DNA of 64,000 nucleotides from Kitasatospora azatica KCTC 9699. Lineage in GTDB: Bacteria > Actinomycetota > Actinomycetes > Streptomycetales > Streptomycetaceae. A model generated the notes under the pieces. It was not told where the DNA came from. It saw only the letters and a list, made by a program, of their open reading frames with translations, and ran no database searches. Numbering within the stretch: position 1 is the first letter of the stretch; every line of letters starts with the position of its first letter. This document shows positions 8,844-17,585 of this stretch, one piece after another. The translations under genes were made by a program, and so were the position numbers. Location: NCBI RefSeq assembly GCF_000744785.1, contig NZ_JQMO01000003.1:3224001-3288000 (forward strand), in the 5' to 3' direction.

Positions 8844-11800
8844 GTGTTTGCCGTGCACGGGCTGTGGCGTGCGGGGGGCCGAGTGGCGCTCTGGGCCGAG
8901 GACGCGCGAGCGCTGGGGCAGGCGAGGCAACCGGTGCGCGGCGGGGGCGGTGAGCCTGGGGCTGCGGTGGGCTCGCATCCGTTCGCCTGCTCGGCCTCGC
9001 TGCTGGCGGAGGTGCTCGGCGGGATCGGGCCCGGGCTGGAGTGGCTTGCCGGGCAGGCCGCCGAGCGGTGGGCCACGTTGGCGCTGCCCTCGTTGAGTGG
9101 CGTGCCGACGGCCTCGCCCGAGCTGTTGAGCGGCCGGGCGCCGAACGCGGTGTCGCTGCGTGCCTGGCGAGTACCGGCGCTGGTCTTCGGGCCGGCCGAG
9201 AGCGCGCAGCTGCTGGGGGAGCTCTTCGATCCGCAGTGGGCGCTGACCAGCTCCGACGTACCCGGGGTGGGGCGGGCCGACGTCGCGTACGGCGCCTCGC
9301 TGCGCTGGCTCACCGGGGTGCACGACCTGGCCTGGCGCCTGGTGGGGCGGGGCCAGGTACTGCCGGGACTGGTTCGGCCGATATCGGTGCAGGCGGAGCC
9401 GGAGCCGGAGCCGGAGGCAGGGGCGGCGCCGGTGCGGCCGGGGCTGGAGGCGGGGATGGTGCCGGCGCCAGTGCCGGTGCGGCCGGAGTTGGGGTCGGGG
9501 TTGGGACTGGTGGAGGCCGAGGTCCCCGAGGACGAGGTGGCGTACGCCCGCTGGCGGCCGGTGCCAACCGCTGCCGATCGCCGTGCGGCGACCGCCCTCG
9601 CCGACGGCTGCCCCCGGGTGCTGCGCGGCGAGCGGTCGGGCGCGGTGCTGGTGGACGAGGTACTGGATGTGTTGACCGACCGCGAGGTCCGCGCCACCCT
9701 CGCCGACCACCCCGGCGCCCTCCGCATCCCCCGGGGCTCGGCGCCGGCGGACGGCCCGGCCGCGCGTCTGGCCGAGCGCTGGTTCACCGCGCTCGCCTCG
9801 CCGGACGGCCGGATCACGGTCGAGGACGGCGACGGGGATGGGGCCGCTGCCGCATTGGACGAGCTGGCCGCCCGCCTCACCGCCTGGTACGCCTCCGGTG
9901 TCCCCGCCGAACCCGCGCTGCGGCTCTGCTTCCGCCTGGTCGAGCCGCTCGGCCCCGACCCCACCGATCCCGAGGGTCGCGCTGTCGGCGACCATTGGCG
10001 GATCGACTTCCTGCTTCAAGCCGTGGACGAGCCCTCGCTCCTGGTCTCGGCCGCCGAGCTCTGGGCCGGTGGCGCCGCGCTCGCCGCCTTCGAGCGCAAG
10101 ACCGACGACCCACAGGCCGGCTACCTCGCCGAACTGGACCGGGCCGCCCGCTGTCGCGCCGAGCTGCGCCCCGCGCTGCGCGAGACCCGACCGAAGGCGC
10201 TGACCCTCGATCGGGACGGCGCACTCGAATTCCTGCGTGAAGCCGCGCCGGTGCTGGCCGAGGCCGGCTTCGGCGTGCTGCTGCCCACCTGGTGGCAGCG
10301 CCGACCGCGCCTGGGCATGGCACTCACGGTCCGTGGCCCGGCCACGGCGGCGGTCGAACGGACCGAGCGGCTCGACCGCGACGCCGTGCTGGCCTTCCAC
10401 TGGCAGCTCGCCGTGGACGGTGACCCGCTCACCGAACAGGAGCTCGCGGACCTGGCCGCTGCCAAGCGCGGACTGGTCCGGGTGCGCGGTCAGTGGATCG
10501 AGGTGGACGCGCGTCAGATCGCCGCCGCCGTTGACTTCCTGGCCAAGCAGGGCCAGGGCGAAAGCGACCCCGGACCGCTGCTGCGGCTGGCGCTGGACCC
10601 CGGATCCCTGGTCGCCGGTCTGCCGATCGGCGCCATCCGGGCGGCCGGCGTCCTCGGCGAGCTGCTCGGCGACGGGAGTGGTGAGGACGGGAACGGTGGG
10701 GACGGGAGTGGTGAGGGCGGGAACGGTGGGGACGGGAGTGGTGGGGACGGGAGCGACAGCGTGGCCCGCGCAGCCGTCCGGCTCCCCGCCGAGTTCGGCG
10801 CCACGCTGCGCCCGTACCAGGAACGCGGCGTGGCCTGGTTGAGCGCACTCAGCCGTCTCGGACTGGGTGCGGTGCTCGCCGATGACATGGGGTTGGGCAA
10901 GACCGTGCAGACCCTGGCCCTCCTGGCAGCGGAGCATGCGGCGGACCGGTCGGCAGGGCCCGGAGCCACAGACCCCGGCCGCGTTGACCCCGGCCGCGTT
11001 GACCCCGGCCGCACTGACCGCGGCCCCACCCTGCTGGTCTGCCCGATGTCCCTGGTCGCCAACTGGCGCCGCGAGGCTGCCCGGTTCGCGCCGATGCTCC
11101 GCGTGCACGTGCAGCACGGCGCGGAACGGCCGCTCGGCGAGGAGCTCCACGCCGCCGTCACCGGAGCCGACTTGGTGATCACCACTTACGGTCTGGTCCA
11201 GCGCGACGCCCCGCAACTGCGCACCATCGCCTGGCACCGGGTGATCGCCGACGAGGCGCAGACCGTCAAGAACAGCGCCACCGCGCAGTCCCGCGCGCTG
11301 CGTTCGATCCCGGCTGCGCACCGGATCGCGCTCACCGGGACGCCCGTGGAGAACCGCCTCGCCGAACTGCACGCCATTCTGGACTTCGCCAACCCCGGGC
11401 TGCTCGGCTCGGCCGCCGCGTTCAAGGAGCGCTACGCCGTCCCCGTCGAGCAGCAGGCCAGTGTCGCCCGGACCGCCGAACTGCGGCGTCGGACCGGCCC
11501 GTTCATCCTGCGACGACGCAAGGGCGATCCCGGGGTGCTGGCCGAGCTGCCGGCCAAGCAGGAGATGACCGTCTGGTGCACCCTGACCGCCGAACAGGCG
11601 GGCCTGTACCAGGCGGTGGTCGCCGACCTGCTGCACCGACTACGCGGGATCAAGGGCGTGGAGCGCAAGGGCGCGGTGCTCGGTGCGATCGGACGGCTGA
11701 AGCAGGTCTGCAACCACCCGGCTCAACTCCCGCACGACGGCTCGCCGGTGGCCGGACGCTCCGGCAAACTGGCCCGGCTGGAGGAACTGCTGACCGAGGC

Positions 11801-12299
11801 GCTGGCCGAGGGCGACCGCACGCTGGTCTTCACCCAGTACGCCGAGTTCGGCTCGCTGCTCCACCGCCACCTCGCCGAGCGACTCGACACCGAGGTGCTC
11901 TATCTGCACGGCCGCCTCGGTGCCAGCCGCCGGGAGGAGCTGATCACCCGGTTCCAGCAGCCGGACGGACCCGGCGTCTTCCTGCTCTCGCTGAAGGCCG
12001 GCGGCACCGGGCTCAACCTCACGGCGGCCAACCAGGTGATCCACCTGGACCGCTGGTGGAACCCGGCCGTCGAGGAGCAGGCCACCGACCGGGCCCACCG
12101 GATCGGCCAGCGACGCACCGTGCAGGTCCGCAGGTTCGTCTGTGCGGGCACGGTCGAGGAGCGGATCGCGGAGATGATCGACTCCAAGCGGGCGCTGGCG
12201 GATGTGGCGGTCGGCCAGGGGGAGCGATGGCTCACCGAACTGTCCACCGGTGAGCTGCGCGAACTGCTGACCCTCTCCCAGGAGGCGATGACCGAATGA
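8844..12299 (+). CDS. SNF2-family DEAD/DEAH-type helicase
   Basis: 1151 residues, somewhat longer than the usual streptomycete SNF2 protein. The N-terminal half holds the SNF2-associated region. From about residue 655 comes the ATPase core: Walker A DDMGLGKTVQ (~677), DEAQ box (~802), LTGTPVENRLAELHAILDF, and the C-terminal helicase lobe with LKAGGTGLNLTAANQVIHLD and DRWWNPAVEEQATDRAHRIGQ. Acts as a DNA translocase or remodeller. Gly/Asp/Ser and Pro-rich in-frame tandem repeats are inserted between domains. GTG start follows GGGAGGAGG. The following short ORF overlaps its stop by ATGA; in related genomes this position holds a SWIM zinc-finger gene. Confidence 0.9.
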   Translation: MFAVHGLWRAGGRVALWAEDARALGQARQPVRGGGGEPGAAVGSHPFACSASLLAEVLGGIGPGLEWLAGQAAERWATLALPSLSGVPTASPELLSGRAPNAVSLRAWRVPALVFGPAESAQLLGELFDPQWALTSSDVPGVGRADVAYGASLRWLTGVHDLAWRLVGRGQVLPGLVRPISVQAEPEPEPEAGAAPVRPGLEAGMVPAPVPVRPELGSGLGLVEAEVPEDEVAYARWRPVPTAADRRAATALADGCPRVLRGERSGAVLVDEVLDVLTDREVRATLADHPGALRIPRGSAPADGPAARLAERWFTALASPDGRITVEDGDGDGAAAALDELAARLTAWYASGVPAEPALRLCFRLVEPLGPDPTDPEGRAVGDHWRIDFLLQAVDEPSLLVSAAELWAGGAALAAFERKTDDPQAGYLAELDRAARCRAELRPALRETRPKALTLDRDGALEFLREAAPVLAEAGFGVLLPTWWQRRPRLGMALTVRGPATAAVERTERLDRDAVLAFHWQLAVDGDPLTEQELADLAAAKRGLVRVRGQWIEVDARQIAAAVDFLAKQGQGESDPGPLLRLALDPGSLVAGLPIGAIRAAGVLGELLGDGSGEDGNGGDGSGEGGNGGDGSGGDGSDSVARAAVRLPAEFGATLRPYQERGVAWLSALSRLGLGAVLADDMGLGKTVQTLALLAAEHAADRSAGPGATDPGRVDPGRVDPGRTDRGPTLLVCPMSLVANWRREAARFAPMLRVHVQHGAERPLGEELHAAVTGADLVITTYGLVQRDAPQLRTIAWHRVIADEAQTVKNSATAQSRALRSIPAAHRIALTGTPVENRLAELHAILDFANPGLLGSAAAFKERYAVPVEQQASVARTAELRRRTGPFILRRRKGDPGVLAELPAKQEMTVWCTLTAEQAGLYQAVVADLLHRLRGIKGVERKGAVLGAIGRLKQVCNHPAQLPHDGSPVAGRSGKLARLEELLTEALAEGDRTLVFTQYAEFGSLLHRHLAERLDTEVLYLHGRLGASRREELITRFQQPDGPGVFLLSLKAGGTGLNLTAANQVIHLDRWWNPAVEEQATDRAHRIGQRRTVQVRRFVCAGTVEERIAEMIDSKRALADVAVGQGERWLTELSTGELRELLTLSQEAMTE
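10679..10738 (+). repeat. In-frame 30-bp tandem repeat inside helicase gene
   Basis: Two 30-bp units differing at one base encode a Gly/Asp/Ser/Asn linker (GDGSGE, GNGGDGSG). A further triple repeat of a 15-bp GACCCCGGCCGCGTT unit occurs near 10974-11018. These are length-variable linkers rather than functional sites. Confidence 0.7.
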
Positions 12300-12484
12300 C
12301 CGATCGCGCGGCGAACCCACTGGACGACTACTGGAGGGGCGAGTTCACGCTCCAGCAGGAGGCACCGGCTGACGGGCCGTCGGAGCCGCTGCCGATCGAG
12401 TTGCTGGCCGCACCTGACATCACCGTCGGTGGCCGGAATCTCGCCCTGCTGCTCGCGCCGGTCTATCGGGCCCTCACCGACTGA
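12296..12484 (+). pseudogene. Short ORF, likely C-terminal remnant of a SWIM zinc-finger protein
   Basis: 62 codons overlapping the helicase stop (ATGA). LDDYWRGEFTLQ and ITVGGRNLALLLAPVYRALTD resemble the extreme C-terminus of the SWIM zinc-finger proteins that normally follow this helicase in streptomycetes. The Cys/His SWIM motif (CxCxnCxH) is absent. I infer a deletion that left the tail in frame and coupled to the helicase. It could still be a translated small protein. Confidence 0.4.
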
Positions 12485-12617
12485 CGGCCGCCTGCTGTCC
12501 CGGCAGCCCATCGAGCCCGACCGTCCTGCTCGACCCTCGGCCCGACCGTCCTGCTCGACCCTCGACCTTGACCCTCGACCTGGTCGAGCCCCCAGAGTCC
12601 TCGGCATGGAGAGCGTG

Positions 12618-13802
12618 ATGCGCAGTATCGGCCAGCTGGCCAGGGAGAGCGGCCTGACTGTCAGTGCGCTGCGGTTCTACGACGGTGCCGGTGTCTTCGG
12701 CCCGGCCTGGGTGGACCCGCAGAGCGGCTACCGCTGGTACGCGCCCGAGCAGCTCGCCGACGCCCGGCTGCTCTGCCGGCTGCGCCGGGTGGGGCTTCCG
12801 CTGGCGGAGATCCGCTTGGTGCTGTCCGCGCCACCGGGTTCCGGGGCGGCCCACCGCGTGCTGCAGGCGCACCTGCGGCGGTTGGAGGACGGCCTGGCCG
12901 ACGCGCGTCGCGAACTCTCCCTTGTCCACGAGCTGATCGACCAGAGAGAGCACACCATGACACGCATCACCGTTGGTCGCGCCGCACTGTCCGCCGCACT
13001 GTCCGCCGTCCGCTTCGCCGTGTCCGCCGACCCCGAGTTGCCGATGCTCGGCGGCATCCTGTTCGACCTGGACGGTGAAGTGCTGCGACTGGTGGCCACC
13101 GACCGCTACCGGCTGGCGGTCGGCCAGGCCCCGGTCCGGGCCGGAGCCAGCGCCGGAGCTGACGCTGGAACCGGAACCGGAACCGGAACCGGAACCGGAA
13201 CCGGAACCGAGGCTGGAGCTGGCGCTGGAGCCGAGTTCAGTGTCCTGGTCCCGGTGGCGCTCGCAGACCGGATCCGCGCGCTCGCCGAGGACAGCGCTGC
13301 CGAAGGCAACGGGGAGCTGACTCTCACCGTCGACGGCAGCCGGGTGGTCGCCGAGGCCGCCGGGCACCGGGCCGAGGGCGAGCGACTGGACCTGGACTTC
13401 CCCGACTACCGCCGACTCACCCGCCTGGAACCCAGCCACCGGGGCGAGATCAGCACGGAGGCACTGCGCAGTGCGGTCGCCGACGGCCCGACCCGCCCGT
13501 ACACGCCGCAGGCGGGCGAGGATGCCGGGACGGCGGTCTCGCTGACGGTGCTCGCCGTCGGGGCGGATGGGCAGGTGCAGGTGGTGGACGGCGAGGAGTC
13601 GGTGGTTGATGCGAGTCCGGCGTCGGGGGAGCCTGCGGAGGTGCAAGTGGCGGTGAACCAGGAGTTCCTGCTCGATGCGCTCGCGGCCAGTGCCCAGGGC
13701 CAGCTGCTGCTGGAGCTCGGTGGCGCGATCAGCCCGCTGGCGATTCGCTCGGCAGGCGAGGCAGGGAACTTCTCGGTGCTGATGCCGGTCCGCCTCTCCT
13801 GA
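12618..13802 (+). CDS. MerR-type regulator fused to a DNA polymerase III beta-clamp-like domain
   Basis: 394 residues. Residues 1-110: MerR HTH (RSIGQLARESGLTVSALRFYD, then GYRWYAPEQLADARLLCRLR) and a dimerisation helix ending LSLVHELIDQREH. From about residue 114 (MTRITVGRAALSAALSAVRF) a DnaN-like sliding-clamp fold follows: LPMLGGILFDLDGEVLRLVATDRYRLA and the closing SVLMPVRLS match beta-clamp motifs. A (GT)n linker interrupts it. The full clamp has three domains; here only about 280 residues remain. ATG 12618 has GGAGAG upstream; ATG 12606 is an alternative. The MTRITV Met at 12957 has GAGAGAG upstream and might give a clamp-only product. Confidence 0.8.
   Translation: MRSIGQLARESGLTVSALRFYDGAGVFGPAWVDPQSGYRWYAPEQLADARLLCRLRRVGLPLAEIRLVLSAPPGSGAAHRVLQAHLRRLEDGLADARRELSLVHELIDQREHTMTRITVGRAALSAALSAVRFAVSADPELPMLGGILFDLDGEVLRLVATDRYRLAVGQAPVRAGASAGADAGTGTGTGTGTGTGTEAGAGAGAEFSVLVPVALADRIRALAEDSAAEGNGELTLTVDGSRVVAEAAGHRAEGERLDLDFPDYRRLTRLEPSHRGEISTEALRSAVADGPTRPYTPQAGEDAGTAVSLTVLAVGADGQVQVVDGEESVVDASPASGEPAEVQVAVNQEFLLDALAASAQGQLLLELGGAISPLAIRSAGEAGNFSVLMPVRLS
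13167..13208 (+). repeat. Seven tandem GGAACC hexamers, coding
   Basis: Seven perfect copies encode a Gly-Thr linker inside the clamp-like domain. A slippage-prone but in-frame (6-bp) microsatellite. Confidence 0.85.
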
Positions 13803-13829
13803 CCACGCGGCCCGTGGCCTTTGTGCCGT

Positions 13830-13864
13830 CTGGCGCTGCTCACCCAAGGGGTGGACAGCGCCAG
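13830..13864 (+). terminator. Hairpin terminator after MerR-clamp gene
   Basis: Arms CTGGCGCTG (13830-13838) and its exact complement (13856-13864), with an inner CACCC/GGGTG helix. No T-run, as usual in streptomycetes. Confidence 0.6.
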
Positions 13865-14061
13865 GCGTGCGCCCGCCGGCCCGTCGGCTGCCACCACGCC
13901 GCGCTGCCGCCATCGGCCCCTCGCGCCGCCACTTACCGTGACGGTGAAGGGAGGGCGAAGCCGATAGCTGAGGATCGGACTGCCGAGTCGGCCGGAGCGT
14001 TCACACAGAACACACCGCAAGGCAGTGCAAGACGCCACAGTGTGCGCGCCGCTAGCCAGCC

Positions 14062-14079
14062 TGCTTGCATTTGCAAGCA
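14062..14079. promoter_or_regulatory. 18-bp palindrome upstream of xre gene
   Basis: TGCTTGCA-TT-TGCAAGCA, two perfect 8-bp arms, 20 bp upstream of the XRE start. A likely autoregulatory operator for the XRE protein. Confidence 0.6.
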
Positions 14080-14099
14080 TGAGTGGGCAGCATGGGGGC

Positions 14100-14456
14100 A
14101 TGGCTTCACTGAACGTGAGCTCGCTGGGTGAGTACATCCGCGAGCAGCGGCGCAGCGCGCAGTACTCGTTGCGCCAGTTGGCGGAGGCTGCGGGTGTGTC
14201 GAACCCGTATCTCAGCCAGATTGAGCGGGGACTGCGCAAGCCGAGCGCGGAGATTCTGCAGCAGATCGCGAAGGCGCTGCGGATCTCGGCGGAGACGCTC
14301 TATGTGCAGGCGGGGATTTTGGAGGAGCGGCCGGCCGGCGGGGCGGACCTGCGGGCCGCGATCTTCGCTGACGCGGCGATCAGCGAGCAGCAGAAGCAGG
14401 CGCTGCTGGCCGTGTACGAGGCGTTTGTGACCGAGAACCTGGAGAGGAAAATCTGA
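14100..14456 (+). CDS. XRE-family regulator
   Basis: 118 residues. The HTH is clear: LREQ-type REQRRSAQYSLRQLAEAAGV then SNPYLSQIERGLRKPSAEIL. It is followed by LRISAETLYVQAGIL and a short helical tail. ATG 14100 gives the MASLNV N-terminus usual for this family; ATG 14079 is an alternative that would overlap the palindrome. First gene of an XRE - HbhA-like - DUF2516 operon, the same order as Rv0474-Rv0475-Rv0476 in mycobacteria. Stop overlaps the next ATG (TGATG). Confidence 0.85.
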   Translation: MASLNVSSLGEYIREQRRSAQYSLRQLAEAAGVSNPYLSQIERGLRKPSAEILQQIAKALRISAETLYVQAGILEERPAGGADLRAAIFADAAISEQQKQALLAVYEAFVTENLERKI

Positions 14457-15025
14457 TGCCCGGCACCGATGAGATCCGGAACGAGATCCGCAAGACGCTG
14501 AGCGACCCCACGCCGCTGTACGCCCTCGCGGGCGCCGGAGACCTCGCCTACGAGAAGCTGCGCGAGGTGCCGGCACGGGTCGAGGCGCTCGCCGTGGACC
14601 GAAAGGGCACCCAGGAGGCGGCCGTGGCGCGGCTGCAGGAGGCGCAGGCCAAGGTGGTCGGGACGGTCACCACGCTGCCGACCGACCTCAAGACGCTGCA
14701 GGAGAAGGCGCAGACCTTTGCGCTGCAGCAGGTGGGTCGGGCCGCCGGGTTCGCGGTCAAGGCCAAGGAGGTCTACGACGAGCTGGCCGAGCGCGGCAAG
14801 GACGTCGTCGAGAAGAACCTGTCGGGGCGCCCGGAGCCCACGGCCGTGACGGTCGAGCGCACGGAGACGGTTCCGGTCGACAGCGAGGTGGTCGAGGCGG
14901 AGCAGGTCGACGAGCAGCCTGCGGGCGAGCCGACGGCGGAGAAGCCTGCGCCGGCCAGGAAGTCGACCCGGGCTCGGAAGGCACCGGCAACCGACAAGGC
15001 AGCTGACAAGGCAACCGACAAGTAG
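14456..15025 (+). CDS. HbhA-like coiled-coil surface protein
   Basis: 189 residues. An N-terminal helical rod (about residues 10-130; heptads in LQEAQAKVVGTVTTLPTDL and YDELAERGKDVVEKNLSG) is followed by a Pro/Ala/Lys-rich tail (KPAPARKSTRARKAP, repeated DKAADKATDK). This is the layout of mycobacterial heparin-binding haemagglutinin: coiled coil plus basic tail. It has no signal peptide, as in HbhA. Translationally coupled to the upstream XRE gene, which probably regulates it. Confidence 0.7.
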   Translation: MPGTDEIRNEIRKTLSDPTPLYALAGAGDLAYEKLREVPARVEALAVDRKGTQEAAVARLQEAQAKVVGTVTTLPTDLKTLQEKAQTFALQQVGRAAGFAVKAKEVYDELAERGKDVVEKNLSGRPEPTAVTVERTETVPVDSEVVEAEQVDEQPAGEPTAEKPAPARKSTRARKAPATDKAADKATDK

Positions 15026-15167
15026 CGGCGGAGGACGAGCAGAGGTGACGTGACCCGGGTCGGCGAAGCGCCTTCGGTTGCCGACCCCGGTGTGACAGGG
15101 TTGAGGGACAGTGCCGCGGGAAGTCAAGTGGTGACGACGGCGGCGAGGTTCGAGTGAGGAGACCCGG

Positions 15168-15530
15168 GTGAGCTACTTCTCGTCCTACCAGTTGCTGAAT
15201 CCGTTCTGGTGGCTCTCCGTCGGGATCATCCTCTTCAAGGCGTTCGCCTTCGTGGATGCGGCGACCCGGCGGGAAGACGCCTTTCGCGCGGCGGACAAGA
15301 AGACCAAGCCGTTCTGGCTGATCGTGCTCGGGCTGGCGCTCGTCCTGGACCTGCTCTTCGGCGCGAACTTCATCAGCAGCTTCCTGACCCTGGCCGGCCT
15401 GGTGGCCGCGATCGTCTACATGGTGGACGTCCGGCCGGCGATCCGGGCCGTGACGGGTGGCCGCGGCGGCAGCGACCGACTCAGCAGGGCGTGGCGCTCC
15501 CTGGGTAGGCGCGGCAACGGCCGCTGGTGA
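15168..15530 (+). CDS. DUF2516 family small membrane protein
   Basis: 120 residues with three hydrophobic segments (around 10-30, 48-65 and 68-88) and a basic C-terminal tail rich in Arg/Gly. Begins VSYFSSYQLLNPFWWLSVGI; GTG 15168 has GAGGAG at 7 nt. Matches the DUF2516 family, the third member of the XRE-HbhA-DUF2516 operon. Function unknown. Confidence 0.75.
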   Translation: MSYFSSYQLLNPFWWLSVGIILFKAFAFVDAATRREDAFRAADKKTKPFWLIVLGLALVLDLLFGANFISSFLTLAGLVAAIVYMVDVRPAIRAVTGGRGGSDRLSRAWRSLGRRGNGRW

Positions 15531-15594
15531 CGCTCCGATATGACGGAGGGTGATACGGCGGAGGGTGATACGGCGGAGCGGCGAGGACGCTCCG

Positions 15595-17361
15595 TCAGCC
15601 CATCAGCGGCGGCTGCTGGTTGCGCTCCAGCAGCAGGACGGCGACATCGTCGGTCAGCGCACCGCCGTTGAGCTCCTCGACCTCGGCGAGCGCGCCGTCG
15701 ACCAGGCGGCCACGAGTCAGCCCACGGGCCTGGTGGTCGCCGATGAGCCCGACCAGGCCGTCCTGGCCGAGGCGGCGGGACCCGGCCCCGACCCGGCCCT
15801 CGATCAGCCCGTCGGTGTAGAGCAGCAGACTCCACCCGGGCTCCAGCTCCACATGGAAGGCGGGCCATTCGGCGTCGGCGTCGTCGCAGGGCAGCAGGCC
15901 GAGGGCCGGCCCGGCGAGATCGCTCGGCAGCACCATGGGCCGCTGGTCGGCTGAGAGCAGCAGCGGAGCCGGGTGTCCGGCCAGGTACAGCTGGGCGTGT
16001 TCGACCCCGGGACGGTCGGAAGGCAGCGGCTGCTGGCCCACCCCTGGTGCCGGACGCTCGCCCGCCGTGCGGTTGCCGGCCATGGCCGAGGCCGTGGCCG
16101 CGCGGTGGTGCCGGCTCGGTGACGGGTACGTCGGCGCGCCCGGGGCGACCACCAGCATGCAGAGCGTCGCGAAGATCTCCTCGCTGCGCCGCTCGTGTTC
16201 CAGGACGTGCTGAAGAGTGGTCAGCAGGGTCTGGCCGGTGAGGCCGGCGAAGACCAGGGTCCGCCACGCTATCCGCAGCGCGACCCCGAGGGCGGCTTCG
16301 TCGGGGCCGTGCCCACAGACGTCACCGATGACCACGTGGACCGTGCCGTCGTCGGTGCGTACCGCGTCGTAGAAGTCACCGCCGAGCAGGGCGCGTCGGC
16401 GGCCCGGCCGGTAGCGGCGGGTGAACGAGAGGTCGGCGCCCTCCAGCAACGGGGTGGGCAGCAGGTGGCGCTGCAGGCGGGCGTTCTCCTGCCCGCGCAG
16501 CTCGGCCTCGACCAGTCGGCGCTGTGACTCGTCGGCCCGCTTGCGCTCGACCGCGTAGCGCAGCGCCCGGGCGAGCAGCCGTCCGTCGGTCTCGTCCCGA
16601 GTCAGGAAGTCCTGGGCGCCGGTCGCCACCGCGGCGGCGCCGAGTTGGGCGTCGGCTGCGTCGGTGAGCACCACGACCGCTGCGTTCGGCGCGAGTCGCA
16701 GCACCTCGCGCAGTCCGTCGAGCGGATCGGTCTCGGTGCTGGCCGGACCGCCGGTGGACGGGGTGGCCAGGTCGAGCAGGACGCAGCTGAAGTCGACCGG
16801 CGGCAGGGCGCGGCCGCGGCGGCCGGGTGGCGCGGTCGAGCTGAGCAGGGCGGCGGCCGCGGCCAGGCCGTGAGCCCGGTGGAGCTCCACCGGGGTGCCG
16901 CTGGCGGCCACTAGCTCCTCGATCAGCCTGGTGTCGGTGGTGTCGTTCTCGATCACCAGGAGTTTGAGTGGACCGGCAGTGCGGTCGCCGGAGGTCGGGC
17001 GCGGGTTGGACCGCGGGCCGGGGAGGGAGAGGCCGGTGGGTTGGGCGCCGGAGTCGCCGTCCGGAGTGGCGGGGCGGCGCGGGCGCCGCGCCGCGTCGGT
17101 GAAGCCGCTCAGGTCGCCGAAGGTGGCCACACCGGGAACGCCGGTGATACCCGTGATGCCGTCCAGTCGGCCGAGCCCCTCGAGGGTGTCGAGACCGTGG
17201 ACGGAGCTCAGCCCGCTCATGTCGTTCAGGCTGGCGTCCTCGACCGGGGGAGCAGCCGGATCAGGGCAGGAGGCACCGACACACTGGCGGACGCCAGCCA
17301 CTGCCGGGGCGCTGGACCGGCTGTCGGCGCCGAGTCCTTGCCCGTCTCCCGTAGCGGGCAC
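15595..17361 (-). CDS. Receiver-PP2C (SpoIIE-type) serine phosphatase
   Basis: 588 residues from GTG 17361, which has GAGGAGG at good spacing (an open frame extends to 17454). Residues ~1-130 are low-complexity. Then a receiver-like domain: acidic pocket in LLVIEND, phosphoacceptor Asp in CVLLDLA, and an Arg (FLTRDE) where the usual Lys sits. After a short coiled coil a PP2C/SpoIIE domain follows, with GGDFYDAV, VIGDVCGHGPDEA, LLYTDGLIEGR and ALTDDVAVLLLERN supplying the metal-binding Asp residues. This architecture dephosphorylates anti-sigma-factor antagonists; the partner is not nearby. Confidence 0.8.
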   Translation of the reverse strand: MPATGDGQGLGADSRSSAPAVAGVRQCVGASCPDPAAPPVEDASLNDMSGLSSVHGLDTLEGLGRLDGITGITGVPGVATFGDLSGFTDAARRPRRPATPDGDSGAQPTGLSLPGPRSNPRPTSGDRTAGPLKLLVIENDTTDTRLIEELVAASGTPVELHRAHGLAAAAALLSSTAPPGRRGRALPPVDFSCVLLDLATPSTGGPASTETDPLDGLREVLRLAPNAAVVVLTDAADAQLGAAAVATGAQDFLTRDETDGRLLARALRYAVERKRADESQRRLVEAELRGQENARLQRHLLPTPLLEGADLSFTRRYRPGRRRALLGGDFYDAVRTDDGTVHVVIGDVCGHGPDEAALGVALRIAWRTLVFAGLTGQTLLTTLQHVLEHERRSEEIFATLCMLVVAPGAPTYPSPSRHHRAATASAMAGNRTAGERPAPGVGQQPLPSDRPGVEHAQLYLAGHPAPLLLSADQRPMVLPSDLAGPALGLLPCDDADAEWPAFHVELEPGWSLLLYTDGLIEGRVGAGSRRLGQDGLVGLIGDHQARGLTRGRLVDGALAEVEELNGGALTDDVAVLLLERNQQPPLMG

Positions 17362-17585
17362 GGATGATTCCTCCTCTTCCCTGACGGGGTAACGCTTTCG
17401 ATCCGCGTGCGGTGCCCGCGCGGCACCGCGAGTCAGGGAACCTTTCGCGACCATAACGTGATCTCCGGGGATTTCCTTGGCTGGTCGGCGTGGATGTGGT
17501 TATTGCCACGCTGGTGGCGGGCCTGATGGCTAGCGTGCGGGACGGGAGGCCGGGCGATCGCGCGGCCTGATACGAGGGGCTGACG

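Noticed and set aside
8802..11636. 944-codon minus-strand ORF
   Set aside because: Antisense shadow of the SNF2 helicase caused by high GC3; low-complexity, no motif.
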